DNA of 15,782 bases from the NCBI GenBank assembly GCA_026770575.1, contig MU657329.1:28602-44383 (forward strand), read 5' to 3'. The position numbers and the translations under genes are program-made. Shown piece after piece: positions 1-8,109 of this stretch (positions within the stretch are counted from its first letter, which is position 1; every line of letters starts with the position of its first letter). This DNA is from Pelagophyceae sp. CCMP2097 (taxonomy: Eukaryota > Sar > Pelagophyceae). The notes under the pieces were generated by a model. That model saw only the letters and a program-made list of their open reading frames with translations, did no database searches and had not been told where the DNA came from.

Positions 1-352
1 TTGGACCCGTTTTTTTTGCCCGCATTTTTTTTCGCGTTGCGAAGGCCCCTTGGGCGGGAGCGAAGTGGCATCGGAGGGCGCGTGACGAGCACGCGTTCGG
101 GCCCTTGCGGGGCCCGCCGCGCGCCGGCAGCCGGCGGGAACTGCGCGCAGGCGCCCCGCGACCATCCCCGACGCGGCCCAACTGCCGCGGCCGCGATCTG
201 CGCGCGACGCGGCACCTCGACGGCACGGGACGACGGGACACGGCCCAAGGTGAGCACGCAAAACTTTGGATGATGCCGAGAGCACACACTTTCATCCGCG
301 CGTACGAGCCCTGGGGCTGGAGATGCGTGGAGTCTTGTGGGTCACGAATCTT
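1..352. other. GC-rich host flank, no confident gene
   Basis: GC-rich DNA beyond the nuclease fragment. The plus strand is open from 1 to 273, but the product is low-complexity (Arg/Ala/Gly/Pro), as any GC-rich frame would be, so I do not call it a gene. A good splice-donor match, AAG followed by GTGAGC, occurs with the junction at 249/250 on the plus strand and could mark an exon end. That is one short match and only weak support. The H3TH and C-terminal parts expected of an XPG-family gene are not recognisable on the minus strand here. Confidence 0.3.
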
Positions 353-688
353 CTAAAGAATGTCCGTCATCAGGCGCCGGCGGAGGTGCGGCATGTGTTC
401 CTGCGAGAACGTCGGGCGCACGCCGAGCGAGATGTAGTGCGCGAAGTACGACGCAAAGACGCCGCAGTCAAAGCTGTTTGCGATTACGCTGACTCGCTGG
501 TACAGCGCGAGGTCGCTGTCCTCTGTCACGACGGCATCAACCACCCTATCCTGGGCCAAACCGACGAGCACCGCGTCCGCCTCAAATGGCGCGTGGAAGA
601 CGAAGACACCCTTTCGGTCCGCGAAATGGATGAAGATTGCTCGTTGCAACGCGAGCGTTTGCATTGTGTTGATCGAGGTCGCCCTGTA
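353..688 (-). pseudogene. XPG/FEN1-family nuclease, I-domain fragment (host gene, 3' part)
   Basis: Minus-strand open frame ending in TAG at 355-353. It encodes the internal (I) domain of a structure-specific 5' nuclease of the XPG/EXO1/FEN1 family. The family hallmark is clear: APFEADAVL followed about 15 residues later by VTEDSDLALY, which carry the acidic metal-binding residues. The segment just before (YRATSIN...) aligns in position with the helix that precedes this motif in EXO1-like proteins. After the second acidic motif the protein diverges and stops within about 50 residues, with no H3TH or PCNA-binding tail, so either an intron follows or the gene is truncated. The N-domain of the same gene lies on the same strand 14.3 kb away at 14994-15404. 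The mobile element therefore splits one gene. Its frame at the junction is 2 nt out of phase with that of the other half. Confidence 0.75.
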
Positions 689-690
689 CA
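685..690. repeat. Left copy of TGTACA, candidate 6-bp target site duplication
   Basis: TGTACA occurs exactly at the edge of the inverted repeats on both sides (also 14988-14993). Being palindromic, it reads as both a direct and an inverted repeat, so it could be a 6-bp duplicated target (6 bp is the Polinton/Maverick size) or the first six bases of the terminal repeat. Outside it the flanks differ (GTCGCCC on the left, GCACGAG on the right), so no longer duplication exists. Confidence 0.5.
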
Positions 691-919
691 CACGTCGTAC
701 ACGTGAATATACTTCCCCCCCAGGGTGATGCGGGACTTTTTTTTGTAAATAGTAAAAATATAATCCAACGCATTTGGATTTAAGTTGCTTATTGTGATTT
801 TGAAGTTTTGAAGTTTTGAAACTTTTTTAATATGATTTTTCCGATTTTTGGATTTTTGGATTTTTGGATTTTTGAAGTTTTGAAGTTTTATGATTTTTTG
901 ATTTTTAAATTTTTGATTT

Positions 920-951
920 CGGATTTTCGGATTTTCGGATTTTCGGATTTT
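920..951. repeat. Tandem repeat, 4 copies of CGGATTTT
   Basis: Four perfect 8-bp units in the left terminal repeat. The right repeat has a matching but less regular run of AAAATCCG units around 14370-14400. Slippage-prone filler rather than a recognised signal. Confidence 0.85.
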
Positions 952-1100
952 ATGATTTTAAAAAAAGCTTTTCTAAATTTGAGGAATTTGAGGATTTTCT
1001 CAAATCAAAAAAAACATTTTAGGATTTTTGGAATTTTGGGGAATTTGGGGAAAATTTGAAAGCATATAAAGCTTAAGGGGGGAGAAAAACCTTTTTGAAA

Positions 1101-1150
1101 TTTTTCGTAATTTTTCGTAATTTTTCGTAATTTTTCGTAATTTTTCGTAA
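1101..1150. repeat. Tandem repeat, 5 copies of TTTTTCGTAA
   Basis: Five perfect 10-bp units. The right terminal repeat holds only about three imperfect units of the complement (TACGAAAAAT type, 14181-14210). The array is followed by ACCCGCGCGGTTTCCC, a small GC-rich island that is conserved in both terminal repeats. Confidence 0.9.
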
Positions 1151-1264
1151 AACCCGCGCGGTTTCCCTTTCGGAGCAGATTTTATTTTTTGAAACATAAA
1201 ATAGACATTTAGAAAGAGAATAAAGATTTTGAGAATGTAGGACTTGATTCGTTGAGGTCTATTA

Positions 1265-1294
1265 AGATCTATAAAGATCTATAAAGATCTATTA
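1265..1294. repeat. Tandem repeat, 3 copies of AGATCTATAA-type unit
   Basis: Two perfect copies of AGATCTATAA and one AGATCTATTA, flanked by degenerate AAGGTCT units. The mirrored array in the right terminal repeat (about 14027-14070) has three TATAGATCTT units and degenerate edges. Confidence 0.85.
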
Positions 1295-1441
1295 AGGTCT
1301 TATAGCCTCCTACCATATAATACCATGTAATAGGCTTTAATAATACAAATAAATTACAAATAATTTTATTAAAAATAGAAAAAAAAACTTAAATTTTATA
1401 ACAAAATCAGAGATGTTGTAAACTTCAAAACAAGACATGTG

Positions 1442-1661
1442 CCGTTTCTATCATTTTCATATAATGCAAATCTTAACAAAAAAAGATTTTTTTATATAAT
1501 AAAAATGATGTGACAAAACCATTTAAGTGTCAGATCATAATAGTTATTATAAATGATGAGTTCAATTGACAAAAAATAAATAGTTATAATAGTATCGCTA
1601 ACCACAACTTTGGAATCAACCCCTTTATGGACATGGCAGTGTTTAAACAACAATTTCCTAA
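1442..1661. other. AT-rich stretch inside left repeat, no gene recognised
   Basis: Unique sequence between the terminal repeat and the first coding trace. In the frame of the following remnant, short readable pieces occur from about 1610 but are cut by two TAA codons, the second at 1659-1661. The minus-strand open frame at 1492-1773 has no recognisable motif. Confidence 0.4.
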
Positions 1662-1826
1662 AATCCGAACATCTGGTTCTCAGATGACGAAGGTATACAA
1701 AAACGTGTTGCATCCGAGGCGCGTCTGAGTTATTATCTGCCAACTTTTGGTACGCAGGTATTTGTTCCATCAACCGGAAGATTTCGTGCAGCAGCGAGTG
1801 TATTCAAGAAAAATATGCTTGAATAA
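1662..1826 (+). pseudogene. Remnant of an unrecognised coding region
   Basis: A 54-codon open stretch ending in TAA at 1824-1826, with protein-like composition (for example YYLPTFGTQVFVPSTGRF) and higher GC than its surroundings. This suggests the 3' end of a once-real gene. The same frame is readable upstream from about 1610 but interrupted by two TAA stops. There is no start codon and no recognisable domain. An integrase tail is one possibility given the position just inside the terminal repeat, but no integrase motif is visible. It is followed by an 18-base A run at about 1840-1857. Confidence 0.35.
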
Positions 1827-3837
1827 AAATCCAGTGTAATAAAAAAAAAAAAAAAAACAGAAATCAAAATCAAAAAAGAAAAGCAAATCAGAACAGAAAA
1901 AATGTTAAAGCGCAGACGTGTGCTGATTTCATTTGTAAGAAATAATACACGGACTATTCAGCGCATAAAAACCGGGAATTTTAAACTTATTGAATTACCG
2001 AGAGCAATCAGGTCGTTGGCGGGAATGACCATTCAAGCGACATTTAAATCGACTGATAAAATTCATTTTCATGTGTCTCAGGTTATCTGAATTCCTGAAA
2101 GTAGAGGCGCTTTTAAGCGATTCTGGGATTTGTGGACCCGCTTTTGGCAAATTGATTCAATCTATACAATCACAAATATTGACGGTGAAATTACAATAGC
2201 ACTGTTTGAGGATATACCGCGCGATTCTGTTGTACAAGAATTCGCAGACGGAGTAAGCCACTGTATGTTTAATCCGATTAAGGCTTGGGCGGCTGAATAA
2301 ATTGTGAAAAATAGTTTTGTAGAAAAATCCAAAAATCCAAAAAATATCAAACAAAATACTCGGAAAGAAATCATCCAAGTCTTCTGCATTGGCGAAATAT
2401 GACAGAATTGTAAAAAAGTGTGACGATTTTTCAATTCTATATACAAATGGAATACCTGAGACCGAATTGCAACATGTATGCGATAATCTTCGTTGTAATT
2501 TAACAATCGAATTACCATTCGAAAAAAAATCATCCAAATATATAGAAATAAAATGCGGTGGACGTGCGGAGTGTTCGTTTCACTTCATTCATACTCGAAT
2601 CAACGTTGAGATGAAACCTGATGTGTGTGTATCCCAAAAACGTACCCCGGTATTAGTTGACTCCCAAAAGGATTTACATGCACTACATGCTGATCTTGTT
2701 ACAAAAAACTTATATTGCTTGTATAAGAAGAATGCAAACGGAATATCTCAGATAAATACAATGGAACATGTGTATCGTGTTCAGACCAAATATGAAGTGG
2801 CTGTGAGGAAGTTCGAATGTGATCAAGGGAAGGACTCATGCGGATACGATTTTAGTCCATTGAATATTGACACGATGGTTAATCCTGAGTGATCTCGCTT
2901 CGTACAGGCTGGTGTTCATTACGGTTGTTGTGTTGATTTTAAACCGTGTGCTGAATGGCTTGAGTTTACTGAGAATGGCGAGACAATTGAAGATAAAGAC
3001 GAGGAGTATGCACCCGAAAAGAAAGGAACGTATACTGCTCCTGAAAATATATTGCACTGGGATATGAAAAAATCGTATACCAACTTTCATCAGTGTCAGG
3101 AATATGAGAATTTTCCTAATTAATTCACGGACTTCCGACAGTGTACAAAAATAGAAAGATTGGGGATGTATCATATCACTGATGTTCTATTTGCTGACAA
3201 TAAGTTTAAATTGTTATGTGAAAAATTAAATCATCCAATCCAGAGTGATTCTCGATATATCCCAGTCCGTTTTTAAAATTCATACAGAAACATGGCGTTT
3301 CTTTTAAAATTGTATGTGGTGCATACAGTGTTGGTTCATTTGATTTCAGGTTTCCGGGCGAAATGTTAGAAAAAGAAATGGGGTATCGCACTATGCGAAG
3401 TGGGCTGGAATTCAAGACATCGACAGCGACTCGGTTACTTGGTATATGAGCGGAACAAAAGAACATTTGCAAAATGTAGCAGCGAATAATACCGAACTAA
3501 CGATAACAATGAATACCATACACGACGAGTTGGGAATGAAAGAGGCGGCTATTAAGTATAAACAAATATCAATGCTCCACCGTTACAACTCACTGGCTTT
3601 ATATTATGTTATCAGACAATTATCGTGATGATTCAGCTGATGGAAATGAATTTAAATGATGTCTGTCGCGTTTGTGTAGATGGAGTTTATTTTCAAAAAT
3701 CTGCAATAACTCCAACATTGATTGAACCATTCCGAGCACAGCCAAAAATGAATTTCAACAACGAAACGAACGAAGACCGTTGTTATCTTTCGTGCCTCGA
3801 TGAATGCCGCCAGGACTTGATTGCAACTGCTCCATAC

Positions 3838-4770
3838 CGAGAAAATAATCAGTACGACCTACATACTGGACAAGGGGGGGCTGGCAAAACTAATTCTAAT
3901 TTAATGAATAAAGTATTTATTAATGTCTGTTACATTGTGATGTCATGTCGATTGGTCAGACTAAAAATGGAAAAATTGAAAATAATAAATTAAATTGGGG
4001 ACGATGTTATCATCATATGATTGACAGAGATGATGCTGAGGCTTTCAGGGAAGCCTATATTACTTGCAACGTTTTGATCTGGGACGAATGTTCGATGATG
4101 ACTGAATTCCAGAGGAAAAAAAAATTACAGCACAGTATCCGAATCACAACCATTTATTTTTTGGAGACATGGGGTATCAACTACCCCCTCCAAGTCTTAG
4201 TGGTCAAATAGAAAATAGAATAGATGTAACATGGTTCAAACAAAATATTCATCATATTAAAACCATCGATGCAAATGCCCGATATTGATAAAAATTTTAA
4301 CTTAATTGCGTGAGTTTATTAAATCCAATAAATCCAAACAATTCATTAATAAGTTCGTTATTGATACATTCACAGAATTTAAAAGGACAATCTATAATAG
4401 AGACTTAAAAACATCCTATAAAATCGAAGATTATATATTGGTTTCAATCAACAAGTACATTGAGAAATATGATAAAATGTTTACCGGTAAATTCGAAACA
4501 GAGAAATACTATATTACGGGAAAAAGTCGTATATTAAGTTAGGGAGACATAGTAATATCCAAAGACACACCGAGAATGTCTGTTGTGCGACATGCGTTTA
4601 CGGTGCACTCAGTTCAAGGCGAAACAGCCGAAAAAATGCTTTACATAGACACAAAGCGATTATTTTGTAATAGAATGATATACACTGCGCTCTCACGAGC
4701 ACGCACAATTGAACAGATTATGTTAATTATTCCTGAGGAAATACAAGAGCCATGTATTGAAATAACTGAA
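3838..4770 (+). other. SF1 (Pif1/RecD-like) helicase domain of the replicase
   Basis: Motifs appear in the right order across three or more frames. Walker A GQGGAGKT is at 3868-3891. Walker B/DEAD-like VLIWDECSMM is at about 4071-4106, with Asp-Glu at 4083-4088. Motif III (GD followed by YQLPPP) is at about 4163-4190. The C-terminal signature is VHSVQGETAEKM (around 4603-4638) followed by RMIYTALSRAR, the UvrD_C_2-type motif V/VI region of Pif1/RecD helicases. A TAG at 4540-4542 is the only stop in the C-terminal part. The domain would unwind the viral genome by ATP hydrolysis, 5' to 3' if truly Pif1-like. Direct fusion to a polymerase-like half and a nuclease points to a self-contained replication protein. 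Confidence 0.8.
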
Positions 4771-4797
4771 AATATTCCAATTTTAGAGCCGTTGATT

Positions 4798-5076
4798 GAG
4801 GGGATAATTTACCAATTAAAATGTAATGTCCTGGGACACATTTACTACGGTTCTACGTTGAATTTAAAAGAACGAGTTAAATCTCTCGAATCGTCCACTA
4901 ATAAATGCCGTTCGAAATTTGTAATAACCAGCGGAAACTATTCGGTTGTTGTTCTAAACCGCATCGTTGCAACAAAAAATACGATACACGAATTGCTTGA
5001 ATTGACAGAGTCGGGTTTGATATTAAATAACCCGTGTGTGAATCTCGTTGCACCTCACACAAAAAACTGGCGATAA
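4798..5076 (+). other. GIY-YIG nuclease domain, C-terminus of the replicase
   Basis: In the open frame beginning at 4576, directly after the helicase C-terminus with about 25 linker residues. GIIYQL (4801) and IYYGS (from 4840) are the two halves of the GIY-YIG motif. The conserved Arg is in LKER about ten residues on, and a Glu-rich helix (ELLELTESG) supplies the metal-binding Glu. CVNLV near the end matches the usual terminal Asn motif. These domains make single metal-dependent cuts in DNA, here perhaps to process replication ends or nick the host or a rival genome. This domain itself is unbroken and keeps its catalytic residues, although the gene upstream is destroyed. It ends with TAA just after 5073. 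Confidence 0.8.
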
Positions 5077-5649
5077 ATCGATTGTTAATTTAAATAAGTG
5101 TGAATTTTGTTTAAATTTTAAAGACATGTATATATAATATGAATTAGAAAAATATAAGAAATAAAACAAACAAAAACGACACTTGTAGCTTTAAAATAGA
5201 AACAGGTGGATTTGCTTTATTAAATAAAAATTATTTTAAAAAAAATCGCATGAATCTACCGAAGAATCTACCGAACCATCTTCCGAACCATCTACCAAAC
5301 AAGGCGAACACCTTCCAAATAAATTTATATCTTCCGAAATAATTTAAAATGTATAAAATACATTATGGTCACAGAGAAAGAAATTTTGAATGAACAGGTT
5401 ACTAAAAAAAATTAAGAAACCCCGCTCAGTAAAGCAACTCCAAAATGATAAAAGACTATCTAACAGAAATTAAAATTTCGCATGAATAAGGTAAGACATG
5501 TGTGATTAAATCAGACGAAGAAAATAAGGGAAAACAATTGAAAAAATTGAAAAAATAGATAGATTAGCCTGTTTGTAAAACAGTTAATAAAAAAAAATTA
5601 ATGGTATATCATATCGAGTCGATTGATGAAGAGGAAATACCAAATGTTG
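5077..5649. other. Poorly coding AT-rich stretch with gene debris
   Basis: No open frame of length. It contains TATA-like GTATATATAAT (5127-5138), an adjacent short frame (about 5240-5347) rich in Glu/Ser/Thr/Pro encoded by the 12-bp repeat listed separately, and Lys/Glu/Asn-rich scraps with frequent stops. Probably one or two decayed small, charged proteins. I cannot identify them. Confidence 0.4.
5252..5299 (+). repeat. Four 12-bp units, GAATCTACCGAA type
   Basis: Two perfect copies of GAATCTACCGAA followed by CCATCTTCCGAA and CCATCTACCAAA. The array is in frame and would encode Glu/Pro-Ser-Thr/Ser-Glu tetrapeptide repeats, typical of a flexible linker in a charged protein. The coding frame ends at TAA 5345-5347 and has no start codon. 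Confidence 0.7.
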
Positions 5650-5763
5650 ATGTTTAAAAAAAGAAAAATTGTATATGAAAGTGAAAGTAGTGAGGAAGAA
5701 CCTTGTTTAATTAAAATGAATGAGAATAAGAAAGAAAATATTCGAACATTGAATTTCCTTTAA
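5650..5763 (+). CDS. Short charged protein, 37 aa, possible
   Basis: ATG 5650 to TAA 5761. The N-terminus is a basic patch then an acidic Ser/Glu run (MFKKRKIV then YESESSEEE), a pattern common in small nuclear-localised or DNA-associated proteins. It is followed by an Asn/Lys/Glu-rich tail. It may be a fragment of a longer decayed protein, since debris upstream has the same character (for example ESIDEEEIP in another frame at about 5617-5643). No function can be assigned. Confidence 0.3.
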   Translation: MFKKRKIVYESESSEEEPCLIKMNENKKENIRTLNFL

Positions 5764-5782
5764 TATCTCTGTTTATATATAT

Positions 5783-6238
5783 ATGAATTTTAAAAATTTT
5801 AATAAAAGTAAATTATTCGAAAATGGATTATTCCCACCATCTTTTAATAACAAAACAAACAATTTAAAAGATATTGAGAGTTATCTATGTAAAATTTCGA
5901 AGAGATTAAATCCATATAGTTTGAATGACGATGAAAAAATGAAATAATCTTTGAATCATGTTAAAGTTGGTAACAGTCGAACGAAACGAATTTCTGGGAC
6001 ACCTAATGGATTTACTCGACTTACGGGATTTCGTACCACTTTAATATCGTTTAATGTACACAGATTCAATTTATATGATAAAGCGGAAAGCCCCACCAAA
6101 GTAACTGGTATTGCATCAGAGGCACAGAAGGCAGAATTAATTTTACACGAGATGATTATGAATGTGTTCAAACCATCTGTAAAATGTATTGTATACCTTT
6201 CTGGGAACGTTTCAGAATGGTTCGAAATTGATATTTAA
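5783..6238 (+). pseudogene. Possible T5orf172 (GIY-YIG-related) domain protein, one in-frame stop
   Basis: Single frame from ATG 5783 to TAA 6236, about 150 codons, broken only by TAA 5945-5947. The first third is Asn/Lys-rich with no motif. The second part reads HVKVGNS near its start, then a Lys/Glu/Ala helix with AELILHEMI, and ends in SEWFEIDI. In position this recalls the T5orf172/MUG113 pattern (a KIG-x-S strand, an E-x-x-x-H helix and a terminal EWF), a family related to GIY-YIG nucleases. The match is by eye and weak. The 6 bp beyond the stop begin a new start-like ATG. Upstream lies a TATA-like run (TTTATATATATATG) ending at the start codon. If correct, the element has two nuclease-related genes. 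Confidence 0.4.
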
Positions 6239-6283
6239 ATAATGGGAAAATTTCTAAAATTTTGTGACTAGGATGTTTTCAAT

Positions 6284-6556
6284 ATGATAAAATCAAAAGT
6301 TATCAATGCAACATAATTTTTAAAAAAATCATCCGATATAATTAAACGCGTAAAACATAATAAAAATCTTAAAACCATACCAAAAATATACGTTCATAAC
6401 AATACCGTTGGATATAGATATAATAATGGTATTCTTCGCAGAGTCGATGACATTCGATCTGTTGGAGATATTTCACAAAGATATGTTTATTCTCTGAGTC
6501 AAGTCGAAGACATGACTGAACTTGACAAAAGGTTAAAAGAAAGAAAAAAGTATTAA
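6284..6556 (+). pseudogene. Small basic protein of unknown function, one in-frame stop
   Basis: ATG 6284 to TAA 6554 in one frame, 90 codons, with TAA at 6314-6316 ten codons after the start. After the stop the frame is intact and protein-like: Lys/Ile-rich, then YVHNNTVGYRYNNGILRRVDD, and a charged coiled-coil-like C-terminus (Asp/Glu/Lys/Arg) ending in ERKKY. I recognise no domain. It sits between the T5orf172-like gene and the small membrane-type protein, 16 bp before the latter's ATG, suggesting compact virus-like packing. Confidence 0.4.
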
Positions 6557-6572
6557 AAATCAATTTAACAAT

Positions 6573-6776
6573 ATGGAATTAATAAATGACGATACTACAA
6601 TCGTGATTTCAACTATAGCAGCAATTGGAGCGTGTTTTCATAGGACTCTTCGTGCATGTTTATTTTCAAGAGTAACCACTGTTAAGTGCGGAGATTGTAT
6701 TAATATAGAACAGTCACCAAAAAACGAAAATCTGGTTGTTGATATTTCAAAAGAAGACGCAGACGATAACATTTAA
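6573..6776 (+). CDS. Small Cys-containing protein with one hydrophobic segment, intact
   Basis: 67 codons, ATG 6573 to TAA 6774. Residues 8-22 (TIVISTIAAIGACFH) form a short hydrophobic segment that could span or touch a membrane. It is followed by Arg and Cys residues (RTLRACLF) and a second Cys pair (KCGDC) at residues 38-42, then an acidic tail. Short proteins of this kind are often seen beside the packaging ATPase in Polinton-like viruses, where some are suspected virion membrane or cement components. That is inference from position. It is one of the few undamaged reading frames in the element. No domain recognised. Confidence 0.5.
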   Translation: MELINDDTTIVISTIAAIGACFHRTLRACLFSRVTTVKCGDCINIEQSPKNENLVVDISKEDADDNI

Positions 6777-6893
6777 AACATGTTATATAAGTATGAAAAT
6801 AGAAGTACTAAAATGAAACCGAAGTTGAGATAATGAAACAAACCGCAGACCGTTCACTTAAATATTATAAATAAATAGAAAAGAATTCAAAAT

Positions 6894-7571
6894 GTGGAAT
6901 GGTTGCCAGATACTCAGTTGTTCCCAAATAAAAGTTCTGTATTTATTGTCTTGGGGTCAGCCGGCTCTGGAAAATCGACCTTTGAGACCAGTGTTATGAC
7001 CGCAAAAAAAATAATTAAAAAATATATATATGCGAATCATTTTGATAAAATAATTGTTTTCATTCCCGAGTCGAAACTTAATTCAATTATCGAGAACCCC
7101 TTTTCATCACTTCCTGAGGAACAGATATTCCACGAATATAACGAAGATTTTCTCGACTATGAACTGGAATCGTATGAAGGATACTCACTTGAATTATAAG
7201 ACACTGTTGTATATATCGATGACGCTGCATCATCCTTGAAACAGAATGGGAAAATGATTTCTTAATTAAACAATTTGATATGCAATCATAGACATCTCAG
7301 ATTAAGTAAGTTTCTATGTCTGCAAGACCAAACGCAATTAAGTTTATCTGCTCGCCAGTCAATGTCTTGTGTGATTAATTTCAGTTGTAATAAAGTGAAA
7401 CGTTTAAAATTATTTCACGAGGAAAATCTCCCAGAAATAACATTCAAAGAGTATATGGAACTACAACCGTTGCTGTAAAAAAAAGGTGATTTTCTTAGAA
7501 TACGATTGGATAAACCCCCTGCATTTTTTCGTAATTTTGATTTGATTGAAATAAATTCAAATGATAAATAA
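6894..7571 (+). pseudogene. A32-like genome packaging ATPase
   Basis: One continuous frame of about 225 codons, damaged only by three in-frame TAA codons (7197, 7263, 7476) with no frameshift, ending at TAA 7569. Walker A GSAGSGKST is at 6954-6980 after a hydrophobic strand (VFIVL). Walker B VVYIDDA has its Asp pair at 7218-7223. After it comes CNHRHLRLSKF and a Gln-x-x-x-x-Leu-Ser region (QDQTQLS), the arrangement of the FtsK/HerA-type viral packaging ATPases. IPDT-like LPDT at the N-terminus is also typical. This enzyme would pump the genome into the capsid. The start shown is GTG; an ATG lost by one substitution or a nearby frameshift (ATG at 6892 is in another frame) is likely. It is a core virus gene and the second-best evidence for viral nature. 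Confidence 0.8.
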
Positions 7572-7588
7572 ATAATCTAATAAGTAAT

Positions 7589-8059
7589 ATGACGATTGCC
7601 AATCAATACAATCATCAAGAAAACATGAGTCTACATTTTCATTACATTTTTTTCAGACAAGAAACAAGTACATATGGTCATGCCAATTATGCACCATTTT
7701 ACGCATAACCATCTTATGATACAAACGAACCAAATATTTTATTAAATCAAAAAACTCCGAACACTATTAATACAGTGTCTGAATATTTGACAGATCATCT
7801 GAACGAGGTTGTTCTTGAACGGGATATTACAGTGGCTGATAATTCTGATGATACAGATACAGTAATTGATACAGTAAATATACCCAATTTTAATATTTCA
7901 TTTAACTCATTGAACGCAAAAAATATGGTGACTCTCAATAAACGTAAAGAACTATTTATCGACCTAGGAGTTTTGGATATTCCAGATTATAGATTTAATA
8001 ATGATTACATTAAGGATATAAACGAATTAATTGCACAAAAAGAATTCATGTCTGGATAA
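7589..8059 (+). pseudogene. Unrecognised 156-codon gene with one in-frame stop
   Basis: ATG 7589 to TAA 8057 in one frame, interrupted only by TAA 7706-7708. The N-terminal part is His/Tyr/Asn-rich. The rest is acidic and hydrophilic (for example DNSDDTDTVIDTV), with a Leu-rich C-terminal helix containing RKELFIDLGVLDIP. It starts 18 bp after the ATPase stop and ends before the convergent lipase-like gene, so it belongs to the packaging/capsid block. No domain identified. A virion structural or scaffolding role would fit its composition and position, but nothing in the sequence proves it. Confidence 0.45.
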
Positions 8060-8109
8060 GTTCAAATAAAGGGGATTACATTGAAAAGGAAGGGTGAAGT
8101 AATTGAATC

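Larger units (their letters stand above)
691..1441 (+). repeat. Left terminal inverted repeat, about 750 bp
   Basis: The outer end (CGTCGTACACGTGAATATA) and inner end (CTTCAAAACAAGACATGTG, stopping at 1441) both recur reverse-complemented at the right end, and so does the order of blocks between them. The outer part is nearly identical between ends, including AATCCAACGCATTTGG. The middle is low-complexity T-rich sequence with short tandem repeats that differ in copy number from the right end. Open frames inside it, such as the Phe-rich one at 832-1059, are composition artefacts. No gene is seen. Confidence 0.92.
1902..5076 (+). pseudogene. Replicase: unidentified polymerase-like N-terminal half + SF1 helicase + GIY-YIG nuclease
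   Basis: One ancestral gene of roughly 1,050 codons, starting at ATG 1902 after a purine-rich leader. The first frame runs from 1902 to TAA 2298 with one in-frame TGA at 2088. The next runs from about 2389 to TAA 3274 with in-frame TGA 2890 and TAA 3121. The frame then changes near 3275, 3390, 3610, 3960, 4140 and 4300. The N-terminal 600 or so residues contain a possible catalytic acidic motif (HWDMKKSY, Asp at 3061-3063). A helix followed by VCVDGVYF (Asp at 3679) has the spacing and flavour of polymerase palm motifs, resembling a very divergent family-B motif C, but the YxDTDS form is absent. Helicase and nuclease domains follow and are listed separately. TV-Pol, the polymerase family known from Polinton-like elements and virophages, is an alternative identity. 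Presumed role: copying the linear viral genome. The many breaks mean no functional product. Confidence 0.7.

Noticed and set aside
266..706. Plus-strand 146-codon open frame
   Set aside because: Antisense to the XPG I-domain fragment, which has real motifs; shadow frame.
832..1059. Open frame encoding a Phe/Ile-rich protein
   Set aside because: Lies wholly in low-complexity T-rich terminal repeat; composition artefact.
920..1294. CRISPR array
   Set aside because: Units are 8-10 bp tandem repeats without spacers, in a eukaryotic terminal repeat.
1492..1773. Minus-strand 93-codon open frame
   Set aside because: Opposite to a better coding trace at 1662-1826; no motif, hydrophobic AT-driven composition.
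3515..3535. IHDEL as a family-A polymerase motif C
   Set aside because: The surrounding sequence lacks the other family-A motifs in the expected order; likely chance, though TV-Pol remains possible.
1902..5076. Programmed frameshifting as the reason for frame changes in the replicase
   Set aside because: There are at least six changes of differing direction plus in-frame stops, far more than programmed recoding would allow.
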